Source: Polynucleobacter sp. UK-Gri1-W3 (lineage in GTDB: Bacteria; Pseudomonadota; Gammaproteobacteria; Burkholderiales; Burkholderiaceae). From it: DNA of 64,000 nucleotides. A program made the position numbers and the translations under genes. Below, piece by piece: positions 30,398 to 39,535 of this stretch (position 1 is the first letter of the stretch; every line of letters begins with the position of its first letter). A model generated the notes under the pieces. The model did not search any database, was not told the DNA's origin, and worked only from the letters and a program-made list of their open reading frames with translations. The DNA lies in NCBI RefSeq assembly GCF_018881595.1, contig NZ_JACVQA010000002.1, positions 186,001-250,000 of the forward strand. The letters run 5' to 3'.

Positions 30398-31710
30398 GTA
30401 ACTCCCCAAACCAACCCATTCTCCTGACTTCATCACTTCATGTAGATGATGCACGTAAGGCAATTACTCAATTAGTCAACGATCTTCTGGCAGAAGCGAC
30501 CGCTCTTAATGATTCTAGTGATACTGAAACTGTTGCGCTGGATCAGGCGATCAATCGAATTCTGGCGGTAGACCTACTTTCACCAATCGATGTTCCAGCT
30601 GCAGACAATTCTGCAATGGATGGCTTTGCATTTAATGGTCAATGCCTCAATACCAAGGACGCAACTATTGAGTTACGAGTAGTTGGTACAGTGCTCGCTG
30701 GTAAACCTTATGAAGGCAGTATTAGTGCGGGAGAATGCCTTAGGATCATGACTGGCGCGGTGATGCCTGCTGGCTGCGATACTGTTATTCCGCAAGAGCT
30801 CACAACTACCAAAGATGAGTTGACCATTGCATTCAAGCAGGATCAATTAAAACCTGGTGAGAATAGGCGTTTACGTGGCGAGGATCTTCAAAAAGGAAAG
30901 CCCTCAATTGTGGCCGGTCGTTTATTGCGCCCCTCTGATCTCGGTTTAGCTGCTTCACTTGGTATCGCCTCATTACCCGTCAAACGCAAACTCAAGGTTG
31001 CTATTCTGTCTTCAGGCGATGAGTTGCGTGCGTTAGGCCAAGCATTGGATGCGGGCAGTATTTATGACAGCAATCGCTATAGCCTGACTGGTTTACTCAA
31101 TCGCTTAAATCTGGACATCATTGACTGCGGCATTGTGCGCGATGACCCCGCCTCCTTGAAGCAAGCATTTATTGAAGCAGCGAGCAAAGCAGATGTATTG
31201 ATTTCTTCTGGAGGTGTATCTGTTGGTGAAGCAGATTTCACAAAACAGATCATGCAAGAGTTAGGCGATGTCGGCTTTTGGAAAATTGCTATGCGTCCAG
31301 GTCGCCCCATGGCCTTTGGTGTTCTTAAGCCTGTTGCCGGAAAATCATCACCTCGCAAAACCCTTTTCTTTGGTTTACCAGGAAATCCGGTGGCAGTTAT
31401 GGTGACTTTTTACCAATTTGTTCGAGCAGCCCTTCTGCAGCTGAATGGCGCCAATCAAACTGAACCGCCTCTTACCCAGGCCATTACTGAAGCGCCCATT
31501 CGGAAAAAGCCAGGTCGTACAGAATTTCAACGCGCTATTTTGGGACGCAGTTCTGATGGCAAACCAACGGTCAGGCTCACTGGTAGCCAAGGTGCGGGAA
31601 TCTTGCGCTCAATGAGTGAGGCCAATTGCTTTGTCATCCTGGGTCACGAACAAGGAAGTGTTGCTGCTGGAGACTGGGTAGATATAGCGCTTTTTGATGG
31701 ACTGCTTTAA
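30394..31710 (+). CDS. moeA: Molybdopterin molybdenumtransferase
   Basis: Inserts molybdate into adenylylated molybdopterin. The 438-aa protein shows DVPAADNSAMDGFAFNG, RIMTGAVMPAGCDTVIPQE, ILSSGDELRALGQ and SSGGVSVGEADF followed by FFGLPGNPVAVMVTF, all MoeA signatures. Its ATG lies inside the end of mobA (ATGA), so the three Moco genes are translationally coupled. Confidence 0.95.
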   Translation: MSNSPNQPILLTSSLHVDDARKAITQLVNDLLAEATALNDSSDTETVALDQAINRILAVDLLSPIDVPAADNSAMDGFAFNGQCLNTKDATIELRVVGTVLAGKPYEGSISAGECLRIMTGAVMPAGCDTVIPQELTTTKDELTIAFKQDQLKPGENRRLRGEDLQKGKPSIVAGRLLRPSDLGLAASLGIASLPVKRKLKVAILSSGDELRALGQALDAGSIYDSNRYSLTGLLNRLNLDIIDCGIVRDDPASLKQAFIEAASKADVLISSGGVSVGEADFTKQIMQELGDVGFWKIAMRPGRPMAFGVLKPVAGKSSPRKTLFFGLPGNPVAVMVTFYQFVRAALLQLNGANQTEPPLTQAITEAPIRKKPGRTEFQRAILGRSSDGKPTVRLTGSQGAGILRSMSEANCFVILGHEQGSVAAGDWVDIALFDGLL

Positions 31711-31722
31711 GATTGCGTCATC

Positions 31723-32016
31723 ATGAAACTTAGCAAAAAAGAACTCGTCTTTCTAGACCCAATGCATACCGCCAAAACCTTAGTTTTGGTTTACCTCTGC
31801 TTCTCCTTTCCGATAGTTTTATTGGCGCTATTTGTAGCCTTCATTCGTGATGGTGCTATCCCCGGATTCACAGTTTTGTCAGCGCTTGTTCTCAATGCCC
31901 TACTCGGCTTTGGATTGTTGTGGATTGCCTGCAAAGTCTATAACTGGGTTGCTGGAAAATTCGGTGGTATCGAATTAGCCTTACGGGACCTTCCAGAAGA
32001 AATTGATGCTGAGTAG
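31723..32016 (+). CDS. Small membrane protein, unknown function
   Basis: A 97-aa protein with two predicted membrane helices (about 19-41 and 49-73) and a charged C-terminal tail (LALRDLPEEIDAE). It begins 12 bases after moeA and is followed by a terminator, so it is the last gene of the Moco operon by position. I recognise no family, and a link to molybdenum metabolism is only positional. Confidence 0.7.
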   Translation: MKLSKKELVFLDPMHTAKTLVLVYLCFSFPIVLLALFVAFIRDGAIPGFTVLSALVLNALLGFGLLWIACKVYNWVAGKFGGIELALRDLPEEIDAE

Positions 32017-32060
32017 GTAACTTAGCGATTGATATTAATTCGAAGCGCTGCTATAAGTAA

Positions 32061-32092
32061 TAAGGCCGAGTTTTCCTCGGCCTTATTTTTTT
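32061..32092 (+). terminator. Terminator of the moaA-mobA-moeA operon
   Basis: A 9-bp perfect stem (AAGGCCGAG / CTCGGCCTT) with a 5-base loop is followed by ATTTTTTT. It lies 45 bases after the small membrane protein gene. Confidence 0.9.
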
Positions 32093-32117
32093 ACTCCTTA
32101 GCGAATTTAGTAATCCA

Positions 32118-33131
32118 CTAGCCTTTAAAAACTTCTGCATTAATGAGGCTAGGCGGTTTTTTGCCATCAAGTGCTGCACGTAAATTATCTACAGCTAAAT
32201 CTACCATTGCTCTACGTGTTTTTTCTGTGGCGCTAGCAATGTGCGGAGCAAGTACCACGTTGCTCAATTTCAATAACTCAGGATGTACCTTAGGCTCACC
32301 TTCGAATACATCTAGGCCAGCAGCAAAGATTTTTTTATCCCTGAGTGCTTGAGCTAGCGCAGCATCATCCACAATGCCGCCGCGGGCAATGTTTATAAGG
32401 GTTGCCATCGGTTTCATGAGGGCAATTTCTTTGGCACCAATTGTATGATGGCTCTCAGCACTGTAAGGCAGGACCAAGACAACATGATCAGCAGTGCGTA
32501 GCAATTCTTCTTTAGAAACATACTTTGCACCGCACGCTTTTTCATCAGCATCTGATAAATGACTACGATTGTGATAAATCACATTCATACCAAAACCCAA
32601 AGCGCGTTTAGCAATACCTTGACCAATACGCCCCATACCAATAATGCCGATAGTACTGTGATGTAAATCTATGCCAAGGGGATTATTCACAATTGACCAC
32701 TTATCCCAATGACCCGCTCGCACCCAATGTTCGGATTCAGTAATCCGTCTTGCTGTTGCCATAAGCAAGGCAAAGCCAAAGTCCGCCGTTGTATCAGTCA
32801 GAACATCTGGCGTATTCGTTGCCATTACACCGGCAGCAGTGATTGCCGGTATATCAAAATTGTTATACCCCACAGAGATATTAGCCACCACCTTCAAATC
32901 CTTGGCACGGGCTAAGGCATTGGCATCAATTCTTTCGCTACCTGCCACTAAAGCCCCTACAACACCAGAGAGTTCTTTTTGCAACTCTTCGGGGCTAAAA
33001 ATCCGATCCTCCTGATTAGATCGAACTTCAAAGGATTCCTCCAGTTTGGCTAAAGCCTCTGGAAAAATGGCTCTCGCCACTAAAATTCTCGGTTTTTGCA
33101 TCCCTGCCTGGGAATTGGACTGTGTATTCAT
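32118..33131 (-). CDS. D-2-hydroxyacid dehydrogenase (glyoxylate/hydroxypyruvate reductase type)
   Basis: NAD(P)-dependent oxidoreductase of the D-isomer 2-hydroxyacid family. The Rossmann motif GIIGMGRIGQGIAKRA, the catalytic Arg in NIARGGIVDD, the Glu in DVFEGEP and the His in APHIASAT are all present. The overall sequence best resembles glyoxylate/gluconate 2-reductases, but the substrate cannot be read from sequence. An internal start at 33101 (MQKPRILVA) is an alternative. It stands alone between the Moco terminator and fdxA. Confidence 0.85.
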   Translation of the reverse strand: MNTQSNSQAGMQKPRILVARAIFPEALAKLEESFEVRSNQEDRIFSPEELQKELSGVVGALVAGSERIDANALARAKDLKVVANISVGYNNFDIPAITAAGVMATNTPDVLTDTTADFGFALLMATARRITESEHWVRAGHWDKWSIVNNPLGIDLHHSTIGIIGMGRIGQGIAKRALGFGMNVIYHNRSHLSDADEKACGAKYVSKEELLRTADHVVLVLPYSAESHHTIGAKEIALMKPMATLINIARGGIVDDAALAQALRDKKIFAAGLDVFEGEPKVHPELLKLSNVVLAPHIASATEKTRRAMVDLAVDNLRAALDGKKPPSLINAEVFKG

Positions 33132-33250
33132 AGTGGGAACTTTACCTTAAGTAAATAAAGGGTTTTGCCTGAAAAATAGGCTATTTCGGCTAAAATTGAG
33201 CTTTTATAACTTAGCACCCGGCTTTTTGGGGCTCATGAAACAAAACCACC

Positions 33251-33574
33251 ATGACTTACGTTGTTACCGAAGCCTGTATCCGTTGCAAATACACCGACTG
33301 TGTTGATGTTTGCCCAGTTGACTGCTTTCGCGAAGGCCCCAATTTTTTAGTGATCGATCCAGACGAGTGCATTGACTGTGCAGTTTGCGTACCTGAGTGC
33401 CCAGTAAATGCAATTTATGCTGAAGACGACGTACCTGGTGACCAACAAGCATTCATTAAATTGAATGCCGATCTATCCCCCTCGTGGACTTCGATTACCA
33501 AGTCTAAAGAAGCGCTTCCAGATGCTGAAGAGTGGAAAGATGTTAAAAATAAACTCGACCAGCTAGTAAAGTAA
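33251..33574 (+). CDS. fdxA: 7Fe ferredoxin (FdxA type)
   Basis: A 107-aa electron carrier with one [3Fe-4S] and one [4Fe-4S] cluster. The cysteine pattern [19 protein letters not shown], followed by [13 protein letters not shown], and the conserved C-terminal extension ([17 protein letters not shown]) match Azotobacter-type ferredoxin I. The next gene, 19 bases downstream, encodes a ferredoxin reductase, which gives a plausible redox pair. Confidence 0.94.
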   Translation: MTYVVTEACIRCKYTDCVDVCPVDCFREGPNFLVIDPDECIDCAVCVPECPVNAIYAEDDVPGDQQAFIKLNADLSPSWTSITKSKEALPDAEEWKDVKNKLDQLVK

Positions 33575-33593
33575 TTTCTAGCTAAATACATTC

Positions 33594-34640
33594 GTGTCGC
33601 ACTCGCCCATAGAAACCGATGCCGTAATTATTGGTGCCGGTCCTGTGGGCCTCTTTCAGGTTTTTGAATTAGGCTTACTAGAAATCAAAGCCCATGTAAT
33701 TGACTCACTTCCAGAAGTTGGTGGTCAATGTATTGAGCTTTATCCAGATAAACCTATCTACGATATTCCTGCGATCCCAGTATGCACTGGGCGTGAACTC
33801 ACCAATAACTTATTAAAGCAAATTGAGCCTTTTGGCGCCCAGTTTTATCTTGGTCAAGAGGTTAGTAGGCTTGAGCCACAAGCCGATGGCCGGTTTCTGA
33901 TTGCTACCTCACAAGACAATCACTTTCTGAGCAAAACTGTCTTTATAGCTGGTGGCGTGGGCGCTTTCCAGCCACGCACCATCAGCCTCGAAGGTATTGA
34001 TGCGTACGTCAACAAGCAAGTCTTCTATCACGTAAAAAATCCAGAGCAATTTGCTGATAAAAGAATTGTGATTTGCGGCGGTGGTGATGCAGCTCTAGAT
34101 TGGGCAATTCATTTTTCTGAAATTGCAGATAGCGTTACCTTAATTCATCGTCGCGATGAATTCAAAGCCGCGCCAAAGTCTATCGCGAGAATGCGAGAGC
34201 TTTGTGCTAATCATCAAATGGAACTTCTGATCGGACAAGTTACTGATTACGAAGTAAACGATCAAAAAATTAGCAATATAACCTTTACTAATACTGATGG
34301 CGAATCCAAACAAATCCCGTTGGATGATCTTTTAGTGTTTTATGGACTCTCTCCTAAACTAGGGCCAATTGCAGAATGGGGCCTGAATATCGATCGTAAA
34401 CAAATTTGTGTTGATACCGCTAAATTCCAAACTAGCATCCCCGGAATTTATGCCGTTGGCGATATCAATGTTTATCCGGGTAAGAAAAAGCTCATCTTGT
34501 CTGGATTTCATGAGGCTGCCCTAGCCGCCTTTGCGGCTGCGGAGTACTTAAACCCTGAAAAGCAGATTCAACTGCAATATACGACTACCTCTCCCAAGCT
34601 TCACAAGGTCCTAGGAGTGAAGTCGCCTACATTCGAGTAA
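33594..34640 (+). CDS. Ferredoxin-NADP reductase, thioredoxin-reductase-like (type 2)
   Basis: A 348-aa flavoprotein with an FAD-binding [36 protein letters not shown], an NADPH-binding [14 protein letters not shown] and [12 protein letters not shown] near the end. The CxxC of true thioredoxin reductase is absent, which is the mark of the type 2 ferredoxin/flavodoxin reductases. It starts with GTG and follows fdxA closely, so FdxA is the likely partner. Confidence 0.9.
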   Translation: MSHSPIETDAVIIGAGPVGLFQVFELGLLEIKAHVIDSLPEVGGQCIELYPDKPIYDIPAIPVCTGRELTNNLLKQIEPFGAQFYLGQEVSRLEPQADGRFLIATSQDNHFLSKTVFIAGGVGAFQPRTISLEGIDAYVNKQVFYHVKNPEQFADKRIVICGGGDAALDWAIHFSEIADSVTLIHRRDEFKAAPKSIARMRELCANHQMELLIGQVTDYEVNDQKISNITFTNTDGESKQIPLDDLLVFYGLSPKLGPIAEWGLNIDRKQICVDTAKFQTSIPGIYAVGDINVYPGKKKLILSGFHEAALAAFAAAEYLNPEKQIQLQYTTTSPKLHKVLGVKSPTFE

Positions 34641-34685
34641 GCTATCCCTAATTCGTTAATACATAACCTCTTTTAGCCAATATAT

Positions 34686-35480
34686 ATGCGTCAATATCAC
34701 GATCTCATGAAAGAAGTCCTCGCCAAGGGGGTTCAAAAGTCCGATAGGACTGGTACCGGCACGGTATCCGTATTTGGGCACCAGATGCGCTTTAACTTGG
34801 CAGATGGCTTTCCAATGGTGACCACTAAAAAGTTACATCTCAAGTCGATCATTTATGAGTTACTCTGGTTCCTCAAGGGCAGCACCGACAATAATTGGCT
34901 GAAAGAGCGCGGCGTTTCTATTTGGAATGAGTGGGCTGCACCGGATGGTGATTTAGGTCCGATCTATGGCTATCAGTGGCGTTCATGGCCCGCTCCTAAT
35001 GGTCAACACATCGATCAAATCTCAGAAGTAGTCGAGACAATCAAGAATAATCCGGACTCACGCCGCATTATTGTTTCTGCTTGGAACGTAGCGGATATTC
35101 CACGCATGGCTTTAGCGCCTTGTCATGCTTTCTTTCAGTTTTATGTAGCTGATGGCAAGTTGTCCTGCCAACTCTATCAACGCAGTGCAGATATTTTCTT
35201 GGGTGTCCCATTTAATATTGCTAGCTATGCATTGTTGACGCATATGATGGCGCAACAATGCAATTTAGAAGTAGGCGACTTTATTTGGACCGGCGGTGAC
35301 TGCCATTTATATAGCAATCATCTTGAACAAGTAGAGCTTCAGTTGTCGCGCGATTTTTTCCCACCACCCAAACTCAATATTTTGCGTAAACCGGATTCAA
35401 TATTTGATTACGAATTTGAAGACTTCGAAATTCTTGGTTATGAATCTCACCCTCCCATTAAAGCTCCTGTAGCTATTTAA
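34686..35480 (+). CDS. thyA: Thymidylate synthase
   Basis: Methylates dUMP to dTMP using methylenetetrahydrofolate. The nucleophile is Cys146 in [11 protein letters not shown], exactly the E. coli position; [18 protein letters not shown] and DCHLYSNH are also present. The 264-aa length equals that of E. coli ThyA. folA follows after 14 bases and regenerates the folate that ThyA oxidises. Confidence 0.97.
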   Translation: MRQYHDLMKEVLAKGVQKSDRTGTGTVSVFGHQMRFNLADGFPMVTTKKLHLKSIIYELLWFLKGSTDNNWLKERGVSIWNEWAAPDGDLGPIYGYQWRSWPAPNGQHIDQISEVVETIKNNPDSRRIIVSAWNVADIPRMALAPCHAFFQFYVADGKLSCQLYQRSADIFLGVPFNIASYALLTHMMAQQCNLEVGDFIWTGGDCHLYSNHLEQVELQLSRDFFPPPKLNILRKPDSIFDYEFEDFEILGYESHPPIKAPVAI

Positions 35481-35494
35481 GAATCCCAACCCTT

Positions 35495-35983
35495 ATGACA
35501 CAACCTGCCATTTCCATGATTGTTGCTCGCTCGCGCAATCACGTCATCGGTCGCGATAACCAAATGCCTTGGAAGATTTCTGCTGATTTACAGTTTTTCA
35601 AGCGCGTTACTATGGGTTTTCCAGTCATCATGGGTCGCAAGACCTGGGAATCTATTGGACGTCCTCTGCCTGGACGTCGCAATATCGTAGTAAGCCGTAA
35701 TGCGGGCTATCAGGCCACTGGTGGTGAATTAGTAGGATCTTTAGATGAAGCATTGAAGAACTTAAGTGAGTTCCCACGCGTTTTTGTAATCGGTGGCGAA
35801 CAACTATTTAAGCAAGCCTTTGACAAAACAGATCGCCTCTACATTACTGAAATCGATTTAGATGTCAAAGGCGGCGATACCTTCTTTGAAGTGCCTAATC
35901 CGGCCTCTTGGAAAGAGATTGAACGCACTCCCGGCTCGGAAGGTGATATCACTTTTAGTTTTATTACTTTAGAGCGCAAGTAA
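35495..35983 (+). CDS. folA: Dihydrofolate reductase
   Basis: Reduces dihydrofolate to tetrahydrofolate with NADPH. The N-terminal block RNHVIGRDNQMPWKISADLQFFK has the catalytic acid and Trp, and VIMGRKTWESIGRPLPGRRN the cofactor loop. The 162-aa length is typical. It is in an operon with thyA and ends in a terminator. Confidence 0.96.
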   Translation: MTQPAISMIVARSRNHVIGRDNQMPWKISADLQFFKRVTMGFPVIMGRKTWESIGRPLPGRRNIVVSRNAGYQATGGELVGSLDEALKNLSEFPRVFVIGGEQLFKQAFDKTDRLYITEIDLDVKGGDTFFEVPNPASWKEIERTPGSEGDITFSFITLERK

Positions 35984-36009
35984 AAAAGGACTCCGAGGAG
36001 TCCTTTTTT
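35982..36009. terminator. Bidirectional terminator after folA
   Basis: The hairpin GGACTC-CGAG-GAGTCC, flanked by six A on the left and six T on the right, lies between convergent folA and the PpiC-type gene and can act on both strands. Confidence 0.9.
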
Positions 36010-36035
36010 CTAGGGCACGGTCCCGCTATTACTTT

Positions 36036-36875
36036 TTATTGAACCACAATCTTTGCATCTTTTGCAATCTGACCTAAGAACTCATATTGCTTTCTTTGTG
36101 TCATACCAGCACGAATAGCAGCCTTTGCTTGTTCGAATGATGGTGGCTTGCTCGATTTTTTATCTTCCAACTTCATTAGATACCAGCCTTGCTGCATCTG
36201 GATTGGGGCTGTAACTTGGCCCTTAGGTAGCGAGGTCAACGCTGAGGCTAATTGAGGGCTTACCTGCGAAGCCTGAACCCATCCTACAGCGCCACCCTGA
36301 ACTTTATTGGGAGCCAAAGAAACGCTCTTGGCAACTTTATCAAACGGCTCGCCTTTCTTAATGCGCGCCAAGGCTGCCTGAGCATCAGCCTCACTAGCAA
36401 CCGCAATATCACTGACCTTATATTCTGTAATCATGCCTTGTGGCCCTAAAGATGCAATCTCCTTGTTGTATTCAGCCTGGATATCCGCATCAGTAATTGG
36501 GTTTTTAGACATGTAGGTAGACAACTCAAGGTCTGCTAAGTAGTTTTGACGAATCATCATGAGTTGATTATTCGCCTTCTCAGAATTAGCCAAGCCATCT
36601 TTCTCGGCCTGTTGAGAAAGCAGTAAAACCTCAACAAACTTTTCAATCACTATTTTGCGCAGCTCTGGAGAATCTTTTTGCCCTTGAGAAATAGCAACCT
36701 TCATGCCTTGCTCTACCATGTCATTGGTAATAATGACGCCATTCACTGATGCTGCAGCATTAATTGGCAAACCACTTTGTTGCGCATAGGCGCCGCCTAC
36801 AAACACGCCCGCCAATAAGCCGGCGGCAATAAAGCGAACTACCATTGGATTTAATACAGAAGCAAAAGGTTTCAT
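36036..36875 (-). CDS. Periplasmic PpiC-type peptidyl-prolyl isomerase/chaperone
   Basis: A 279-aa exported parvulin-type isomerase. A signal peptide ends near GGAYAQQ (about residue 32); a SurA-like N-terminal region follows (NGVIITNDMVEQGMKVA), then one parvulin domain (KVSDIAVASEADAQAALARIKKG...GGAVGWVQASQVSPQLASAL). It likely helps fold envelope proteins. It stands alone, divergent from the SRAP gene. Confidence 0.87.
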   Translation of the reverse strand: MKPFASVLNPMVVRFIAAGLLAGVFVGGAYAQQSGLPINAAASVNGVIITNDMVEQGMKVAISQGQKDSPELRKIVIEKFVEVLLLSQQAEKDGLANSEKANNQLMMIRQNYLADLELSTYMSKNPITDADIQAEYNKEIASLGPQGMITEYKVSDIAVASEADAQAALARIKKGEPFDKVAKSVSLAPNKVQGGAVGWVQASQVSPQLASALTSLPKGQVTAPIQMQQGWYLMKLEDKKSSKPPSFEQAKAAIRAGMTQRKQYEFLGQIAKDAKIVVQ

Positions 36876-36959
36876 AGGGAAGGTATCTTTCTAAAATTTA
36901 GCCTCAATGTTACCAGTAGGCCAAGGTTAAACAGTCATAAGCAGCAGTAAAATTAAATC

Positions 36960-37580
36960 ATGTGCATTCAATACCTCACTACCGTCAATCCTGATTGGGT
37001 TAAAACCCATTTTGATGTAGATTTACCGGCATCTAATGCCCATGATGTCTTTCCGACCTACCCAGGACCTATTGTTCTCAAAAGCCATAATACTGACCGT
37101 ACTGCCATTGGTTTAGCACGCTTTGGCTTATTGCCGTCTTGGGCCAAAGAGGAAGCTTTTGGTAGAAAAACATATAACGCCAGAGCGGAAACAGTTGCTC
37201 AGAAACCTTCTTATAAGCACGCCTGGAAAAGTCGACATTACGCCCTCGCTTTAGCTGATGCTTTTTATGAGCCTTGTTATGAGTCAGGCAAAGCAGTGCG
37301 TACCGCCATCAAACAAGCCAATCAAGAACCTATGGCGATTGCATCAATATGGGATACCTGGACCGAACCTGAAACTGGTGAGCTCATTGTTTCTTTTTCT
37401 ATGCTCACCATCAATGCTAGCGAACACTCTGTAATGCGGCGCATGCACAAACCTGAGGATGAAAAACGTACAGTGGTTCCATTACGCCCTGAACTATTTG
37501 ATGCATGGCTTAATGCCACGCCAGAAGAAGCTCAAGAATTACTACAGCTGGACTCTATTCCAGAACTAATGATTGGCTAA
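36960..37580 (+). CDS. SRAP family protein (abasic-site crosslinking)
   Basis: A 206-aa homologue of HMCES/YedK, which shields abasic sites in single-stranded DNA through a covalent thiazolidine link. The catalytic Cys2 stands directly after Met1, and YNARAET (N73, E77) and FYEP (E104) correspond to the active site; the usual FYEW Trp is replaced by Pro. The late block EHSVMRRMHKPEDEKR belongs to the variant seen in many proteobacteria. It is divergent from the PpiC gene. Confidence 0.88.
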   Translation: MCIQYLTTVNPDWVKTHFDVDLPASNAHDVFPTYPGPIVLKSHNTDRTAIGLARFGLLPSWAKEEAFGRKTYNARAETVAQKPSYKHAWKSRHYALALADAFYEPCYESGKAVRTAIKQANQEPMAIASIWDTWTEPETGELIVSFSMLTINASEHSVMRRMHKPEDEKRTVVPLRPELFDAWLNATPEEAQELLQLDSIPELMIG

Positions 37581-37588
37581 ATACCTGC

Positions 37589-37924
37589 CTAGAAAGTAAT
37601 AATAGGTTTCGTAGCTTGATAAGGATCGGCAGACTGAGTCTCGATCGCCTCTGCCTCTTCTTCACCTTGTGGCTGACTGTAAAATTTTGAATCTACTGCC
37701 CGTTCTTTGGCTATACGAAGATCTTCCGCTCTCGGATCCACTGGGCCAAATGGCCCCTCAACCGGAGAAAGAGTTTGATTATTAAACTCCTTGATCTGCT
37801 GAGGAGAATATGGGGAATACGTTGTCGACCCAGGGGGCTGGGGAGGGGCTTGAGTACAAGCTGAAACACCCGCCAATATGAGAAGTGGGCTTAATTTCGA
37901 GAAGAATGTTTTCATAAGAGCCAT
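37589..37924 (-). CDS. Putative lipoprotein, unknown function
   Basis: A 111-aa protein with an export signal (FFSKLSPLLILAG) and lipobox AGVSAC near residue 23, followed by a proline-rich, acidic, probably disordered tail. There is no recognisable domain. The start could also be the ATG at 37915. It is divergent from an outer-membrane protein gene 51 bases away. Confidence 0.65.
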   Translation of the reverse strand: MALMKTFFSKLSPLLILAGVSACTQAPPQPPGSTTYSPYSPQQIKEFNNQTLSPVEGPFGPVDPRAEDLRIAKERAVDSKFYSQPQGEEEAEAIETQSADPYQATKPIITF

Positions 37925-37975
37925 TGTAGGTTAGTACGCAATACCACTTCTTTTTATATTAATTACAATACTTGC

Positions 37976-38866
37976 GTGAATTTACGTCGTTTCATGGCAC
38001 TCACTTTATGGACTCTACCGTCGGCCGCCTTTGCAGTTGATTTGCAGCCTAACGATATTATCGCGCCACTACCAGGCAAAAGCCACGCGATGATCAGCTA
38101 TCTCAATACAGAGAGCGGTACTTTTTATAAGAATGGTGCAGTCGTCTCAAGAAAACCATTTGGCAGCCCAGATATTGGCACTCAAAGCGCCATTCTTCGT
38201 GTTAGCACTAGCTACGCAGTGAAAGATTTACCAGCAATCTCCTATCTTCAATTACCGTACAGCACCATTAAGCCCGAAGGATCATTAGCCTCCTACTCTT
38301 CAAGTACCGGCATTGGAGATCTCACTTTAGCTACAGCGTTCTGGCCATATTCCGATAGAGAAAAAAGGCGATATTTTGGCGTAGCGGGTTATTTCACGGC
38401 ACCAACTGGTAGCTATAACAGCCAGCAAGTTTTTAATGCGAGTGAGAACCGTTATCGCTCTGATATTCAGATGGGCTATCAACAACCCATTGTTGAAAAT
38501 CTGGATGGCATGATTGCTGTTGATACGATGTGGTTCGGGGGTAATAGTCAGTGCGCTGCAGCGTGCTTCTCTGCAAACAACACCTCCCTCAATCAAAAGC
38601 CACTAACAACTACGCAGCTTGGTCCAATCTACAAGATCAATCAGATCTACACCCTAGGCGCCTCATACTTTTATGTAGCAGGTGGCGCCACCACGATTGG
38701 CAATACTTATCAAAGTAATGTCATGAATACTCAACGCTTTTTATTAAGCGCATTGGCGTATTACCCATTTGGAAGAATCAGCCTTCAATATGGGCGCGAC
38801 ATGGAAATCAAGAATGGATTTGTCGAAACGCGCCGCTTTATTGTGCGCTATACCGTCGAGCTCTAA
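37976..38866 (+). CDS. Outer-membrane beta-barrel protein, MetA-pathway/phenol-degradation-like
   Basis: A 296-aa exported protein starting with GTG; a signal peptide ends near AAFAVD. The mature part alternates short amphipathic strands and turns, with STGIGDLTLATAFWPY and GVAGYFTAPTGSYN, which resemble the transporter-like family annotated as phenol MetA-pathway proteins, and ends with an aromatic-containing strand (RRFIVRYTVEL) suitable for barrel insertion. The cargo is unknown. Its 3' end overlaps convergent msrQ by four bases. Confidence 0.7.
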   Translation: MNLRRFMALTLWTLPSAAFAVDLQPNDIIAPLPGKSHAMISYLNTESGTFYKNGAVVSRKPFGSPDIGTQSAILRVSTSYAVKDLPAISYLQLPYSTIKPEGSLASYSSSTGIGDLTLATAFWPYSDREKRRYFGVAGYFTAPTGSYNSQQVFNASENRYRSDIQMGYQQPIVENLDGMIAVDTMWFGGNSQCAAACFSANNTSLNQKPLTTTQLGPIYKINQIYTLGASYFYVAGGATTIGNTYQSNVMNTQRFLLSALAYYPFGRISLQYGRDMEIKNGFVETRRFIVRYTVEL

Positions 38867-39465
38867 GTCAATTTACTTCGGTAGCTCTGGAGAAAATTTC
38901 TAACCGTTGGGATACGGAAAATTAGCAATAGAAAAATAATGACTCCATAAATAGAGACCGTTCCTAAATCGTTCTTACCTGCTTTGTGCCACCAATAGTG
39001 AACTATTGCAGTACATGCAATGACGTACACAAGCTTGTGCAATAAAGTCCAACGTCTACCAAGTTGACGTACTGCCCACTGATTTGATGTTAATGCTAAG
39101 GGCGTCAGTAGCACCAAGCTCAAAAAGCCCATTGTAATAAAGGGCCGCTTGACGACATCACTCCACATTGATTGAAGATCTAAGTTCTGATCCAACCAAA
39201 ACCAGATTGAAAAATGAATAGCGGCGTAGAAGTAGCAAAAGAGACCTAACATCCGACGCAGCTTGATCCAAGTAGTCAAGCCCGTAATCAAGCGCAAAGG
39301 CGTCATTGCAAGCGTAATGCATAGAAAGACTAGCGCCCAAGTGCCCGTTGAACGGGTGATGAATTCAATGGGATTAGCACCCAAACCCTCATGAACGCTT
39401 AGCCAGATTAAACGGGCTAAGGGAGCGAGGGATAGGAAAAAGACGATTGTCTTAATAAACTTCAT
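38863..39465 (-). CDS. msrQ: Heme-binding membrane subunit MsrQ (YedZ)
   Basis: A 200-aa inner-membrane b-type cytochrome that passes quinone electrons to MsrP, the periplasmic methionine sulfoxide reductase. Six hydrophobic helices, TGTWALVFLCITLAMTPLR, RRMLGLFCYFYAAIHFSIWF and LHKLVYVIACTAIVHYWW with conserved histidines match MsrQ. Unusually it is not next to msrP, which lies at 47427-48389 on the same strand, about 8 kb upstream with nine genes between. Confidence 0.9.
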   Translation of the reverse strand: MKFIKTIVFFLSLAPLARLIWLSVHEGLGANPIEFITRSTGTWALVFLCITLAMTPLRLITGLTTWIKLRRMLGLFCYFYAAIHFSIWFWLDQNLDLQSMWSDVVKRPFITMGFLSLVLLTPLALTSNQWAVRQLGRRWTLLHKLVYVIACTAIVHYWWHKAGKNDLGTVSIYGVIIFLLLIFRIPTVRNFLQSYRSKLT

Positions 39466-39479
39466 AAGACATATTAAAC

Positions 39480-39508
39480 GACCCCATTAATTCAAAATCA
39501 ATGGGGTC
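39480..39508 (-). terminator. Probable terminator of the molybdenum hydroxylase operon
   Basis: A 9-bp perfect inverted repeat (GACCCCATT / AATGGGGTC) with an 11-base loop lies 27 bases after the large-subunit stop codon. Only a short T-rich stretch (GTTTAATAT) follows on the minus strand, so efficiency is uncertain. Confidence 0.6.
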
Positions 39509-39535
39509 ATTAATCGCTTGCCATCAGGTTAAAAC

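Noticed and set aside
33132..33250. TTGCCT and TAAAAT as the fdxA promoter
   Set aside because: The spacing is 20 bases, outside the normal range, so I did not list it as a feature.
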